A DNA stretch of 64,000 nt from Brevibacillus thermoruber 423. GTDB lineage: Bacteria > Bacillota > Bacilli > Brevibacillales > Brevibacillaceae. The notes beneath the pieces are model-generated. The model was not told the origin of the DNA and did no database searches. It worked only from the letters and a program-made list of their open reading frames with translations. The stretch covers positions 560,501-624,500 of the forward strand of contig NZ_ATNE01000001.1 of assembly GCF_000454065.1 (NCBI RefSeq), written 5' to 3'. A program made the translations under genes and the position numbers. This document shows, one piece after another, positions 1 through 8,975 of this stretch. Numbering within the stretch: position 1 is the stretch's first letter; each line of letters begins with the position of its first letter.

Positions 1-1677
1 GCGATGCCACTGGTCGCGATGCGCCCGCCGCAGTTCGTCGACGCGCCGGTGCAGCTCGGGCAGATCGCGGGCGCACAGCCGCTCCAGTTCGTCCCGCCTG
101 TTTTCCTCGTACCCGCGCTTCAGCCTGATGCCGATCTCGCTTTTCACGCTCAAGACTTCACACAGCCTGACCGGCACCTCGAAAACGTGCCGCCACGCCT
201 CGTTCTGCCTCGCCGCCTCTGCCAGCGCACCGGCCAGCCGCCGGTAATGGGAGGCGACGTCCCGCCCCTCCACGTGCCGGTCAAACAGGCCGAGCAGGAC
301 GTCCTGCCAGAGCAGGTACCGGCCGGGATTGTCCGGCTCCAGCGTCTGCCGCCACTCGGCACCGGGCGGCGTGTCGATCGAGCCGAGCAGCCTGAACGCT
401 TCGGGATCGGCGCCTGCGCAAAAGCGAAACCGTCTGCTCAGCTTGCCCTCGTCCAACTGCCGGGCGTAGCCGTGTTCGGCAAACAACTGCAGGCCGAGCA
501 GGCTGGAAAACAGGTGGTTCTCCCCTCCGTCGTCCATCCAAATCGCGGCAAACACGTCCGTGATCCCCTCCCGCTTGCACGCCTCCAGCGCGGCGTTGGT
601 GGCGAGGAACGTCTTCTCGTAATGAGTCCCGATCCCCGAGAACGTCCAGATTCCTCCGGCAAAGACCGGCAGGGAGCCGAACTGCTTGTGCAGGCGAATG
701 TACTTCTCGTAAAAGGCCGGGTCGGTGTGGTAGTAGTCCCAGTAGACAAACCGGACGTCCCGCGGCATGCCGGCGATCACGTCCGGAGGGATGACGGCGG
801 CCTCGTCGTAGTAGTCACCCGTCTTTGACCCGATCCGGATGTACATGTCGCTCCAGATCATCGGAGCAAGCCCCAGTCTGCGCGTAATCGCGAGCACACT
901 GTTCAGGTGGTGCGTCATGATCTCAAACCGGGGCCGATACCCGTACAGGTCGAGATACCTCCCTCTGCCCAGCCCGTGCGCTTCGTCCATCCCGATGTGA
1001 ATGTTCTTGCTGCGAAACGGCCTGGCGGCGGCCGTGATCATCTCTTCGACAAACCGATAGGTCCGCTCGTCCCCCGCCAGCAGCACGTCCGGCGTGTCCC
1101 GCAGACCGTCGGCCGCCCTCCACTTCAAAAACGTCTCCAGGTGGGCCAGCGTCTGGATGCACGGGATGACCTCGATGCCGAACTGATGGGCGTAATCGTC
1201 GATCTCCCGCAGTTCCCGGGGCGTGTACCTGCCGCGCATGTAGCCGAAGTAGGGTTGGCTGTCGACGGTGTACGTGTCTTCCGTGTACAGCATCAGCACA
1301 TTCAGGCCCATGACCGCCATGTGCCGCAGCAGGGTTTTCACGCTGTCCACGGTCGGCACGGCATTGCGCGACGCATCCACCATTACGCCGTTCATCGCAA
1401 ACTGGGGTTCCTCCCGTAGCCGGACCGGCCTCTCAGGCGCCTCCCGCAGGGCCTCCACGAGCAGGCCCAGGCCGCGGAAGAAGTGAATCGGTTGGCCGTA
1501 ACGGATCTCGCCCCGCCCGTTTTCCCACGATACCGCAATCCCGCCCGGCTCGCGGATCGCGCGCACGGGAATGCCGTCCGGCGCATGAAGCACGCCCAGT
1601 TCCCCGCTCAGCGCCTCCACGCCCGCCGCCACCTCCGCCAGCTCTCCGTCCAAGCGAATCCCAAGCCGTTTGCCCAT
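1..1677 (-). CDS. GH20-type beta-N-acetylhexosaminidase, C-terminus outside window
   Basis: The reading frame is open from ATG 1677 to the window edge, giving 559 codons with no stop seen. A purine-rich site (GGAGGAGGGAGAGGAA) lies just upstream of the ATG. The stretch NIHIGMDEAHGLGRG, around residues 222-236, carries the Asp-Glu pair typical of GH20 hexosaminidases, which cleave terminal GlcNAc or GalNAc by substrate-assisted catalysis. The N-terminus (GKRLGIRLDGEL) has no signal peptide, so action on imported oligosaccharides inside the cell is inferred. It is the last visible gene of the operon, 32 bp after the heparinase-like gene. Substrate identity cannot be read from sequence. Confidence 0.85.
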   Translation of the reverse strand, partial: MGKRLGIRLDGELAEVAAGVEALSGELGVLHAPDGIPVRAIREPGGIAVSWENGRGEIRYGQPIHFFRGLGLLVEALREAPERPVRLREEPQFAMNGVMVDASRNAVPTVDSVKTLLRHMAVMGLNVLMLYTEDTYTVDSQPYFGYMRGRYTPRELREIDDYAHQFGIEVIPCIQTLAHLETFLKWRAADGLRDTPDVLLAGDERTYRFVEEMITAAARPFRSKNIHIGMDEAHGLGRGRYLDLYGYRPRFEIMTHHLNSVLAITRRLGLAPMIWSDMYIRIGSKTGDYYDEAAVIPPDVIAGMPRDVRFVYWDYYHTDPAFYEKYIRLHKQFGSLPVFAGGIWTFSGIGTHYEKTFLATNAALEACKREGITDVFAAIWMDDGGENHLFSSLLGLQLFAEHGYARQLDEGKLSRRFRFCAGADPEAFRLLGSIDTPPGAEWRQTLEPDNPGRYLLWQDVLLGLFDRHVEGRDVASHYRRLAGALAEAARQNEAWRHVFEVPVRLCEVLSVKSEIGIRLKRGYEENRRDELERLCARDLPELHRRVDELRRAHRDQWHR

Positions 1678-1709
1678 CGGTTCCTCTCCCTCCTCCTTCG
1701 CACAAGCGG

Positions 1710-3758
1710 TCACACCTTCACGACATACGCATGTTCGCCCTGACCCGCTTCCCGGCGAATCAGCATCACCTCGCCGCTCATGTGCGTTCCCGCGAATTGA
1801 TAGCTGTCCGGCCCTTGATGGGAAAAGAGCGCCACCGCCGACCGCCCCTCCCGCCGGATCTCCAGCGCCGTCACCTGTTCCGCCGCCAGCAGGCGGTCCC
1901 GCGTATCCCTCACCTCCAGCTCCCGCACGGCAAGGCCGGCTTCCTCCCGCCCCAGATGGGTGGTGAGGATGGTCACGAACGCGTGAAACCCGTGTGCCAC
2001 CTGCCGATAGACCAGCTTCGTCGCCTTCCGCTTCTGGTTGTAGTGGCGGGGAAACCAGCAGGGCTGCATCGTCCACTCGCCCCGGGCCCGGCCGAGCTGC
2101 ATCAGGGTCAGGTTGCCGCCCTCGGAAAAGGCGGTACGGGCCGTGCCTGTCTCCTGATCGATCCGCAGCGGGACGTCCTCGGCAAAGTGAAAGTGCTGCG
2201 CGTATCCGTGAGCGCCGTCGGAGCGGAAGGTATCCACCACGATCCAGCAGTCCGGCGGGACGTACAAAATCCGCCGCAGGACCTGCACCGGCCGGCTGAG
2301 CGACAGGTACCCGTCGTGCCCTGCCTGCGCGTACGCATACGCCTCGTGAATGCGGCAGTACCTGTCAAGGGGCAGCGCCGTCCTGCCCCACTGCCACGAG
2401 TCGATGTAGGCCGACACCGGCAGGCCGTCCACGGTGACGACGTTGTGCTGAAACGCCTCCTTAAAATACCGGCGCTCGTCGTTCTCCATGTAGGTATAGC
2501 GGCCGGCATCGACGAGAAACTCGCGGCCGTGGGCCGACAGCTCGATGTGCAGCAGATCGTCGTGGCCGTGCGCTTTTCCCGTCAGGGCCATGTGTCCGGC
2601 GTCAAACAGCAGGTAATGGGCGTCCGGCGACCACCCGCTGCGCATCGCGACATACCCGGCCTGTTCGAGATGAACCGAGGCAAACGCAGGCGGTTCGGCC
2701 GGGAGCCGCTCGTACGCGTCCACCCCCTCGCGGCCGAAGTACCAGATGCCCTGATAGTCCAGCACGGGATAGGCCTGCGATTTCAAGTCTCCCCGCGCAA
2801 ACAGCACGGCGCCCTGGCAGAGAATGTCGCGGATGTCGGTATCGTCGCTGTCGCTGGCCATCGGCTGGTGACCGTTGGGTTTCAGCAGAGCGAGGGAGGC
2901 CGTGTACATGCTATAGAGCGTCCGCTTCAGCTCGTCGGGATACGCCAGTCCGTTTTTCTCCGCCAGCCAGACGCATTCGAACAGACACTGCAGCACTTCG
3001 TGGTGGTACATCGGGGACTGCTCGTTGTGCATGCCGTCTTCAAACACCTGCAGGCGGACCATCGCGGCCAGCCGCTCGACGGCCGCGCTCAGCCAGGTCT
3101 GCGCCTCGGCCAGGGCGGGAAACAGCAGCCCGATTTGAAACAGTCCGTTCATTTCCAAAAATCCCCAGTTGCTCTGCCGGTCGTGCGGCACGTAGGCGAT
3201 GTGCAGGTACATCCCGTGCAGCCGGAGCGCATCCCAAAACAGGCGCTCTTCGTCCGTTCCCCAGGCGGGAGAGGTGCGGACGCAGTGATAGCCCTTGATC
3301 CAGTTGACGATCCGGATGCCGCTGTCCAGCTTGCGCCACGTATCCTTTACGTTGTAAAAACGCTCCCGGCTGGCGTGCACCTCTTCTTCCGTCAGCGGGT
3401 TTTGCGCCAGCCAGTCCGTCATCAGCCGAACAAACCCGGCCGCGTACTTCTCGTCGCCGGTCAGCCAGTACGCCTGCCCCAGTTCCGCCATGTACCGCGC
3501 CCGATTGAGCATGACCGTCCACTCGAAATCCCCGTTGAGCCGGTACGTCCAATCGATGCGGCCGGGAAAGGAAACCGGCGTGTCGCAGCGTTCCATGTCC
3601 CAGCGGTGGGTAAAGACAAAGGTGTTTTCGCAGGCGAGGTCCGCCCGTTTCAGCACCTCGGCGACCTCCTGCGGCCAATGGGACCGGCAGGCGGCAGCCA
3701 GATACTCCCGGTCCTGCTCGGACCAAAAAAACGCAGGCGTTGACCTGTGTTCAGCCAT
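1710..3758 (-). CDS. Heparinase II/III family polysaccharide lyase-like protein
   Basis: This 682-aa protein has the layout of heparinase II/III-like lyases. An alpha-helical toroid comes first, with many aromatic residues such as FNVKDTWRKLDSGIRI near residue 130. A beta-rich C-terminal half follows, containing AHGHDDLLHIELSAHGREFLVDAGRY, with the conserved GHDD and D(A)GRY signatures. The family eliminates uronic-acid polysaccharides such as heparin-like or alginate-like chains. The start at ATG 3758 has a GGAGGAGG site seven bases upstream. No signal peptide is seen, so it probably acts on imported oligosaccharides. It sits between the isomerase-like gene and the GH20 gene in one minus-strand operon. 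The exact substrate is unknown; alternation of uronate and hexosamine is inferred from the neighbours. Confidence 0.85.
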   Translation of the reverse strand: MAEHRSTPAFFWSEQDREYLAAACRSHWPQEVAEVLKRADLACENTFVFTHRWDMERCDTPVSFPGRIDWTYRLNGDFEWTVMLNRARYMAELGQAYWLTGDEKYAAGFVRLMTDWLAQNPLTEEEVHASRERFYNVKDTWRKLDSGIRIVNWIKGYHCVRTSPAWGTDEERLFWDALRLHGMYLHIAYVPHDRQSNWGFLEMNGLFQIGLLFPALAEAQTWLSAAVERLAAMVRLQVFEDGMHNEQSPMYHHEVLQCLFECVWLAEKNGLAYPDELKRTLYSMYTASLALLKPNGHQPMASDSDDTDIRDILCQGAVLFARGDLKSQAYPVLDYQGIWYFGREGVDAYERLPAEPPAFASVHLEQAGYVAMRSGWSPDAHYLLFDAGHMALTGKAHGHDDLLHIELSAHGREFLVDAGRYTYMENDERRYFKEAFQHNVVTVDGLPVSAYIDSWQWGRTALPLDRYCRIHEAYAYAQAGHDGYLSLSRPVQVLRRILYVPPDCWIVVDTFRSDGAHGYAQHFHFAEDVPLRIDQETGTARTAFSEGGNLTLMQLGRARGEWTMQPCWFPRHYNQKRKATKLVYRQVAHGFHAFVTILTTHLGREEAGLAVRELEVRDTRDRLLAAEQVTALEIRREGRSAVALFSHQGPDSYQFAGTHMSGEVMLIRREAGQGEHAYVVKV

Positions 3759-3815
3759 GGTTCCTCCTCCTCGGGAAGCGGGGAGTCCTTCTGCGTGACC
3801 TCGTCCCCGCTTCGT

Positions 3816-4607
3816 TCATTCTGTCGGCGCGATCGTCTTCACCTCGTCAAGCGATTGCCTGACGCACGACTCCGCCTGCTCGCCGAAGTATTCGAACGAC
3901 ACGAATCCCCGGTAGCCGCGCCTGCCCAGTTCAGCCAATAGCTTCCGGTTGTCCACGTCTCCCGCAAAGACGGACACGGGAACGCTGTCGGCCCACCGCT
4001 GCGGCTGCCAGCGGTAGTTTTTGAGATGGACGTGGTCGACCCAGCGGTACAAGCGATCAAGCGCGTCCAACTGGTCCCGTCCGTCCACGTACAGGTTGAA
4101 GCCGTCAAAAATCAGGCGAAGGCGCGGGTGATTCGCCGCGGCCAGAAGCGTTTCCACCCCCTCGACGCTGTCGGCCAAGGTGTTGTTGTGCAGCTCCACG
4201 GCGACGGTTACGCCGTACCGCTCCCCTCGTTTCGCCGCCTGCTCCAGGGCGGCCGCCATCCGCTCCCGCTCTTCCGCCGTCGACTGCGCAAACGGCTTGC
4301 CGCCGGCAAAGACACGGACGGCCGGACAGTCCAACGCGACCGCCTGCCGCATCGCCGCCTCCGTCTCCGCCAGACTCTCCGCTTCCCCGCCGGCGGAAAA
4401 ACGGGCGTACGTGCTGATCACGGGCACGGACATCCCCAAGCGGCGCAGCAGCTCGCGCGCCTGCGCCAGCGTCCCGTCACGCCCGTTCCCTCCATCCAGA
4501 TGTCCCGTCCAGATTTCGATCCCGTCCAACCCCAACCGGCCGGCAGCAGCGGCTGCCTCTTCCAGCGTGTTTTCCTTCCATCCCGTCGTGCACATGCTCC
4601 ATTTCAC
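3816..4607 (-). CDS. Sugar phosphate isomerase/epimerase-like TIM-barrel protein
   Basis: This 263-aa protein belongs to the xylose-isomerase-like TIM-barrel superfamily. Visible signatures are LGLDGIEIWTGHLDGG near the N-terminus, VTVAVELHNNTLADS (metal-ligand Glu), LRLIFDGFNLYVDG, VDHVHLKNYRW and GFVSFEYFGE at the C-terminus. Such enzymes isomerise or epimerise sugars or inositols with a divalent metal. The start is GTG 4607, overlapping the stop of the upstream Gfo/Idh gene (GTGA overlap) with an AGGGGGG site eight bases upstream, so translation is coupled. Pairing with a Gfo/Idh oxidoreductase is a recurrent catabolic arrangement. The true substrate is unknown. Confidence 0.8.
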   Translation of the reverse strand: MKWSMCTTGWKENTLEEAAAAAGRLGLDGIEIWTGHLDGGNGRDGTLAQARELLRRLGMSVPVISTYARFSAGGEAESLAETEAAMRQAVALDCPAVRVFAGGKPFAQSTAEERERMAAALEQAAKRGERYGVTVAVELHNNTLADSVEGVETLLAAANHPRLRLIFDGFNLYVDGRDQLDALDRLYRWVDHVHLKNYRWQPQRWADSVPVSVFAGDVDNRKLLAELGRRGYRGFVSFEYFGEQAESCVRQSLDEVKTIAPTE

Positions 4608-5596
4608 CGCGCTGTCCCCCCCTGTGCGACTTCGACTTCCGCGCCGAGACAATGGGACCGGTACATGGCCTCCACCACGCAGACGACGCTTTTCCCATAC
4701 GCTCCGGAGCACTCCGGTTCGGAGCCGGAGCGGATCGCCTGCAGCAGTTCCGCAAACTGCAGCGCGAACGGATCGACTTCCTCCTCCACGGCGACGCGCC
4801 GGTATTCCCCGCCGTCGCTCATCCACAGCCCTTTCCCGCTGACCAGCTTCAGCATCCCGCCGGTAAAGATCAGCTCGGTTTCGTCTTTCGCCGCTCCCTT
4901 GTACCCCGACTGCGAAATCGTCGCCGCCACGCCGCTGTCCGTCTCCAGGTAGGCCAGCCCGCTCCCCTCGACATCTCCCCTCGGGCCAAAATGACTGACG
5001 GACGCCTTCACCCGGACTACCCTGCTGTCCGTCAGCCACTGCAGCTTGTCGACGGAATGGACGCCCAGATTCATCAGGATGCCGCCGCCCGCCTTGGCCC
5101 TTTCCAAAAACCAGGCGGGGCGCTCTTCGCGGAAGTAGTGGAGGTGGCGCGTGTCGTTGACCATCACCAGCCGGCCCAACGCCCCGGTTTTCGTCAGCTC
5201 TTTGGCCCTGCGATTCTCCGGCTTGAAGTGCTGGGTATGGCCCACCATCAGCGTCACGCCGTGCTGCTGCGCCGCCCGGATGATCGCATCGCACTCCGCT
5301 TCGTTCCGCGCCATGGGCTTTTCCAGCAGGATGTGGCAGCCGTGTTCCGCTGCAAAGACGGCCGCCTCCCGGTGCAGGTGGTGCGGCAGCGCCACAACCG
5401 CGATGTCGGGCTGTTCCCGCTCCACCATCTCCCTGTAGGACACGTAGGGAGTGACGCCGAAGCGTCTGCCCGCCGCTCGCGCCCGATCGGCGTCGATGTC
5501 GGCGACCGCGACCGCCTGCAGCTCACCGCTCGCGCCGATCGCTTCCAAATGGCTGTTGGCGATTTCGCCCGCCCCGATGACGACGACCCGGTACAT
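4604..5596 (-). CDS. Gfo/Idh/MocA family NAD(P)-dependent oxidoreductase
   Basis: This 330-aa protein starts with a Rossmann fold (VVVIGAGEIANSHLEAI) and contains the family's EKP motif in HILLEKPMARNEAECDAI near residue 95. The C-terminal half is the alpha/beta dimerisation and substrate-binding domain. Members oxidise or reduce sugar or inositol hydroxyls with NAD(P). ATG 5596 follows GTGAGGG. It lies 56 bp after the second permease gene and overlaps the next gene by four bases, so it is part of the polysaccharide operon. Its likely partner is the downstream TIM-barrel isomerase. Substrate is not predictable from this sequence alone. Confidence 0.88.
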   Translation of the reverse strand: MYRVVVIGAGEIANSHLEAIGASGELQAVAVADIDADRARAAGRRFGVTPYVSYREMVEREQPDIAVVALPHHLHREAAVFAAEHGCHILLEKPMARNEAECDAIIRAAQQHGVTLMVGHTQHFKPENRRAKELTKTGALGRLVMVNDTRHLHYFREERPAWFLERAKAGGGILMNLGVHSVDKLQWLTDSRVVRVKASVSHFGPRGDVEGSGLAYLETDSGVAATISQSGYKGAAKDETELIFTGGMLKLVSGKGLWMSDGGEYRRVAVEEEVDPFALQFAELLQAIRSGSEPECSGAYGKSVVCVVEAMYRSHCLGAEVEVAQGGTAR

Positions 5597-5652
5597 GTAA
5601 GTCCCTCACCCTTTCCGCTTCCGCACGGAGCCGTTCGCCCCCTGCGCGCCGT

Positions 5653-6477
5653 TTACTTCAAACCGGAACTGCCTGCTCCGTGGACAAAGTACTTTTCTCC
5701 CAGGAGAAAGACAATGAGAATCGGCAGGAGGCTCATCAGCGCGGCCGCCACCAGGTACTGTTCGTTCCCCGTCCACTGCCCCTGCAGCGCCAGAATGCCG
5801 ATCGGCAGCGTGTACTTTTCCTTGGACGTCAGGTACAGCACCGGCAGCAGAATCTCGTTCCACTTGGTCATGAAGGTAAAGATGGCCAGCGTGGCGAGAG
5901 CCGGCTTGCACATGGGCAGAAACACCCGCCAGTAGATTTGAAATGGGTTGCAGCCGTCCAGCTTGGCCGCGTCCTCATACGCCGTCGGGACGCTTAAAAA
6001 CGCCTGCCGCAAAAGAAAGATCCCGAACGGCTGCCCGAGCCACTCGATGATCCACAGCGGCATCAGGGTATCCAGCATGTTCAGCTCCTTGAAGATGATA
6101 AACTGCGGAATCATCGTCACGACGGCGGGGATCATCATCGTTCCCAGCACGATCAGGAACAGCGTGTTTTTCAAGGGAAACTCCAGACGGGCAAACGCGT
6201 AGGCGATCATGGAGTTGGACAGGATGGCCCCGATGACCGACAGGATCGCGACGATCAGGCTGTTTAAAGTGTAGGTGCCAAAGTCGGCCATGTTCCAGAC
6301 TTCGGCGTAGTTGCTCCACTGCGCGGGATCGGGCAGCCACGTGGACGGCACGGCCGTGTACTGCTGATACGTCTTCAGCGAGTTGAACACGGCGGTGGCA
6401 AAGGGCAGCAGCATCACGAGCGAACTGACCAGAATCACGGCGTAGCCGGCCGCTTTTTTCAACCGGAAGTAGTTCAT
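5653..6477 (-). CDS. Carbohydrate ABC transporter permease (MalG-type)
   Basis: This 274-aa inner-membrane permease has about six hydrophobic segments and the EAA loop (EDAAKLDGCNPFQIYWRVFLPMCKPAL) that contacts the ATPase. It is one half of the importer formed with the 6510-7430 permease and the 7443-8777 binding protein. Two starts are possible. ATG 6513 overlaps the preceding stop, but ATG 6477 has AAAGGAGA eight bases upstream and gives the usual family N-terminus (MNYFRLKKAAGYA), so 6477 was chosen. No ATPase gene is present in the operon; a shared MsmX-like ATPase elsewhere is inferred. Confidence 0.9.
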   Translation of the reverse strand: MNYFRLKKAAGYAVILVSSLVMLLPFATAVFNSLKTYQQYTAVPSTWLPDPAQWSNYAEVWNMADFGTYTLNSLIVAILSVIGAILSNSMIAYAFARLEFPLKNTLFLIVLGTMMIPAVVTMIPQFIIFKELNMLDTLMPLWIIEWLGQPFGIFLLRQAFLSVPTAYEDAAKLDGCNPFQIYWRVFLPMCKPALATLAIFTFMTKWNEILLPVLYLTSKEKYTLPIGILALQGQWTGNEQYLVAAALMSLLPILIVFLLGEKYFVHGAGSSGLK

Positions 6478-6509
6478 GGAACGTCTCCTTTCGCTCCGGG
6501 ACCTACCCT

Positions 6510-7430
6510 TCATTTCTCGTAATACACCCAGCGCTTCTGCAGTTTCACCTGGATCAGCGTGAACGCGAACAACATGATGAACAGCACCCAGGCGATCGCC
6601 GAGGCATAGCCCATATGGAGGAAGGAAAAGCCTTCGCGATACAGGTACACCATGAGCAGCAGACTGGCGTTGTTGGGGCCGCCGGCCGCCGTGGCGTCCA
6701 CCGATCCGCCGGTCATCACGTAGATTTGCTCAAACGCCTGAAACGTGGAGATGGTGCTCAGGATGAGGACCAGAAAGGTCGTCCCGGAGATCATCGGCAT
6801 GGTGATGTGGAAAAACTTCCTGACCGCTCCCGCCCCGTCCATGTCCGCCGCCTCGTACAGCTCCTGCGGAACGTTTTGCAGCCCCGCCAGAAAGATCACC
6901 ATGATGTAGCCGACGCCCTTCCAGACGGCCACCAGCACCAGGATGGGGATGACCAGCCACTCGTCCTGCAGCCATTTCTGCGGCTCCAGCCCCAGCCGCA
7001 TGAGGAGGGAGTTCGCCATGCCGAAGCGCGGGTTGAAGATCGCGTCGGCCACGTAGTAGATCACCGTCCAGGAGGAGATGACCGGCAGAAAGTGAGCCAG
7101 CCGGATCAGCTTCAGCCCCATCAGCTTCTGGTTCAGCGCGACCGCCAGGACCAGCGCCAGAAAGGTTTGGGCCGGCACGAACAAGACGGCGAAATAGACG
7201 GTGTTCCACAGCGCCTTCCAAAACACTGGGTCGTGGACCAGCTTCTCGTAATTGGCCAGACCCACCCACTGCGGCGGATTCAGGATGTCGTAGTCCGAAA
7301 AGCTGAAGTAGAGCGAGGCGAGAAACGTCACCGCCACAAACACGACGAAGTGGACGATGTAAGGGGAGACCATCAACAGCCCCCATCTCCCCTCACTCTT
7401 TTTTTGGGCATGTTTCTTCACCGTTTCCAT
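6510..7430 (-). CDS. Sugar ABC transporter permease (MalF/UgpA-type)
   Basis: This 306-aa membrane protein has a cytoplasmic N-terminus (METVKKHAQKKSEGRWG), about six transmembrane helices and the EAA motif YEAADMDGAGAVRKFFHITMPMI near residue 200. It pairs with the MalG-type permease downstream to form the channel for a CUT1-type sugar importer. The gene starts at ATG 7430, after GAGGG, 12 bp behind the binding-protein gene. Tight spacing supports co-transcription with the lyase and hydrolase genes, so the cargo is probably an oligosaccharide released from a polymer. Confidence 0.9.
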   Translation of the reverse strand: METVKKHAQKKSEGRWGLLMVSPYIVHFVVFVAVTFLASLYFSFSDYDILNPPQWVGLANYEKLVHDPVFWKALWNTVYFAVLFVPAQTFLALVLAVALNQKLMGLKLIRLAHFLPVISSWTVIYYVADAIFNPRFGMANSLLMRLGLEPQKWLQDEWLVIPILVLVAVWKGVGYIMVIFLAGLQNVPQELYEAADMDGAGAVRKFFHITMPMISGTTFLVLILSTISTFQAFEQIYVMTGGSVDATAAGGPNNASLLLMVYLYREGFSFLHMGYASAIAWVLFIMLFAFTLIQVKLQKRWVYYEK

Positions 7431-7442
7431 CGCGACGCGCCC

Positions 7443-8777
7443 TCACTTTTGGTAAAATGCGTCCAGCACCTGCTGTACGTCCCGATCCGCCTTGGCCAGC
7501 GCTTCCTCCACCGGCATCTCGCCCAGAAAGGCGCGGTTGATGCTGTCGTTGAACTTGCTCAGCCACTCTTCCCACACCGCGTTGTCGTCCAGCCGTCCGG
7601 CGAAGGCGAAGCTGTCCAAAAACGCCTGCTTGTTTTGCGGCGGAGTGCCGGTCTCGAGGAACAGCGGGGAGTTTGCCACCGATTTTTTCACCGGCACGGC
7701 TTCGCCCAGACGGGCCCATTCCTTCTGCACCTCGTCGTCCGTCACCCAGTACTTGATCCACTCCCAGGCCGCCTGCGCCTTCGCGTCGCTCGTCTTGCTG
7801 TTGATCACCCAGGAATTGGCGATGATCGGGGCGAACCGCTTGCCGTCCGGCCCTTTGGGCAGCAGGGTCACGTCGTAGTTCAGACCCGCTTCGTTGGCCG
7901 CCAGCACCCTGGCGTAAATGCCGATCCGCATCGCCGCCTGCCTGCTGGGGAACGGGGCGACCGGGCTCTTGAAGCTCTTCAGATCGCTGGGATCGGTAAA
8001 CAGGTTCCGCTTCATCCCGTCCACGATCCACTCCAGCGCCCGCTTGTTTTCCGGCGATTGGATGACCGACTTCTGCATCGTCTCGTCCAGCACGCCGCCG
8101 CCGTAGGACTTGAACACGCTCATCCAGCCCTCGGTGATGCTGAAAAAGGCCAGGCCGAATTGATTGACAGCCTTGCCGTCGAAGGCCGGGTCGCGGGCAT
8201 TGCGTCCGCTGCTGTCAAGCGTTAGCACTTCCGCCGCTTGTTTCAGATCGTCCCAGGTCCAGTTCTCGTTCGGGTACGGCTGGCCTGCTTTGTCAAACAT
8301 CTCCTTGTTGTAAAACAGCACCGCGATCTGAACCCCCTGCGGCACTCCCCAGTAGCGTCCGTTGGCGTCCTTGTTGAACTCCAGGCCGTAGTAGTCGTCC
8401 GTGTTCAAGTCTTTGCTGACCCAATCGGTCAAGTCCTTGGCAGCCCCCCGCTCGGCAAACTTGGCCACGTAGACGCCGTCGGAGAGCCAGACGTCCGGTG
8501 CGCTGCCGGCGGCTATCTGGGTGTCCAGCTTTTGAAAGAACTTGCCGTACGGCGCCGATTCGGTCGTGACTTCGATGCCGGGGTGCTTATCCATGAACCG
8601 TTTCACCAGCTCCTGCATTTTCGCGTCCGAACTGCCGGACGAGTAGTAGCCGAGCTTCAATGACACTTTTTCGCCGGTGTTCCCGGCGGCGTCCCGGCTG
8701 CCCGAACAGCCGGAGACGAGCAGCGCTCCGCTCAGGCCAACGGCTGCCAGCCACGTGACGATGCGGTGTTTTCGCAT
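7443..8777 (-). CDS. Extracellular sugar-binding lipoprotein of ABC transporter
   Basis: This 444-aa protein begins with a signal peptide ending in the lipobox LLVSGC (Cys about residue 24), so it is exported and lipid-anchored. The rest is a family 1 solute-binding fold with typical stretches such as KFFQKLDTQIAAGSAPDVWLSDG and DDLKQAAEVLTLDS. It delivers oligosaccharide to the two permeases immediately downstream. ATG 8777 follows a GGGGGG site. A 198-bp non-coding leader with inverted repeats separates it from the regulator gene, suggesting that this point is a separate control step within the locus. Confidence 0.9.
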   Translation of the reverse strand: MRKHRIVTWLAAVGLSGALLVSGCSGSRDAAGNTGEKVSLKLGYYSSGSSDAKMQELVKRFMDKHPGIEVTTESAPYGKFFQKLDTQIAAGSAPDVWLSDGVYVAKFAERGAAKDLTDWVSKDLNTDDYYGLEFNKDANGRYWGVPQGVQIAVLFYNKEMFDKAGQPYPNENWTWDDLKQAAEVLTLDSSGRNARDPAFDGKAVNQFGLAFFSITEGWMSVFKSYGGGVLDETMQKSVIQSPENKRALEWIVDGMKRNLFTDPSDLKSFKSPVAPFPSRQAAMRIGIYARVLAANEAGLNYDVTLLPKGPDGKRFAPIIANSWVINSKTSDAKAQAAWEWIKYWVTDDEVQKEWARLGEAVPVKKSVANSPLFLETGTPPQNKQAFLDSFAFAGRLDDNAVWEEWLSKFNDSINRAFLGEMPVEEALAKADRDVQQVLDAFYQK

Positions 8778-8812
8778 GCGAATCCCCCCGTTTTTCTTCT
8801 CCGTTTCAAACC

Positions 8813-8854
8813 GGATGAGCCGGGACTGCCGTCAGGACGGTGGGCCGCTCATCC
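8813..8854 (-). promoter_or_regulatory. Leader hairpin upstream of the sugar-binding protein gene
   Basis: GGATGAGC at 8813-8820 pairs with GCTCATCC at 8847-8854, with a second short stem (CCGTC/GACGG) nested inside. No U-tract follows on the minus strand, so it is not a standard intrinsic terminator. It lies about 36 bases ahead of the binding-protein start and would be in the 5' leader. Processing, mRNA stabilisation or attenuation are possible roles. Confidence 0.4.
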
Positions 8855-8905
8855 GCGTCGAAGTCCTTATTGTTAAAAGGTTAAAAACATTCAGATAAAA
8901 ACGGC

Positions 8906-8922
8906 CGTACTTCAACTGTACG
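8906..8922. promoter_or_regulatory. Inverted repeat, candidate operator
   Basis: CGTAC and GTACG are separated by seven bases (TTCAACT), 53 bp from the end of the regulator gene and 129 bp upstream of the binding-protein gene. Position suggests a protein-binding site for the transporter part of the operon; no consensus is known to me. Confidence 0.3.
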
Positions 8923-8975
8923 CAATCCCCGGATAATGGGTCAATGTCGAAAACCCGTCTGGAATTCCCGCCCGC

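Noticed and set aside
1731-3743. Long plus-strand open frame of about 670 codons opposite the heparinase-like gene
   Set aside because: It is the antisense shadow of a GC-rich gene: no ribosome site and an Arg/His/Pro/Val-biased composition without family motifs.
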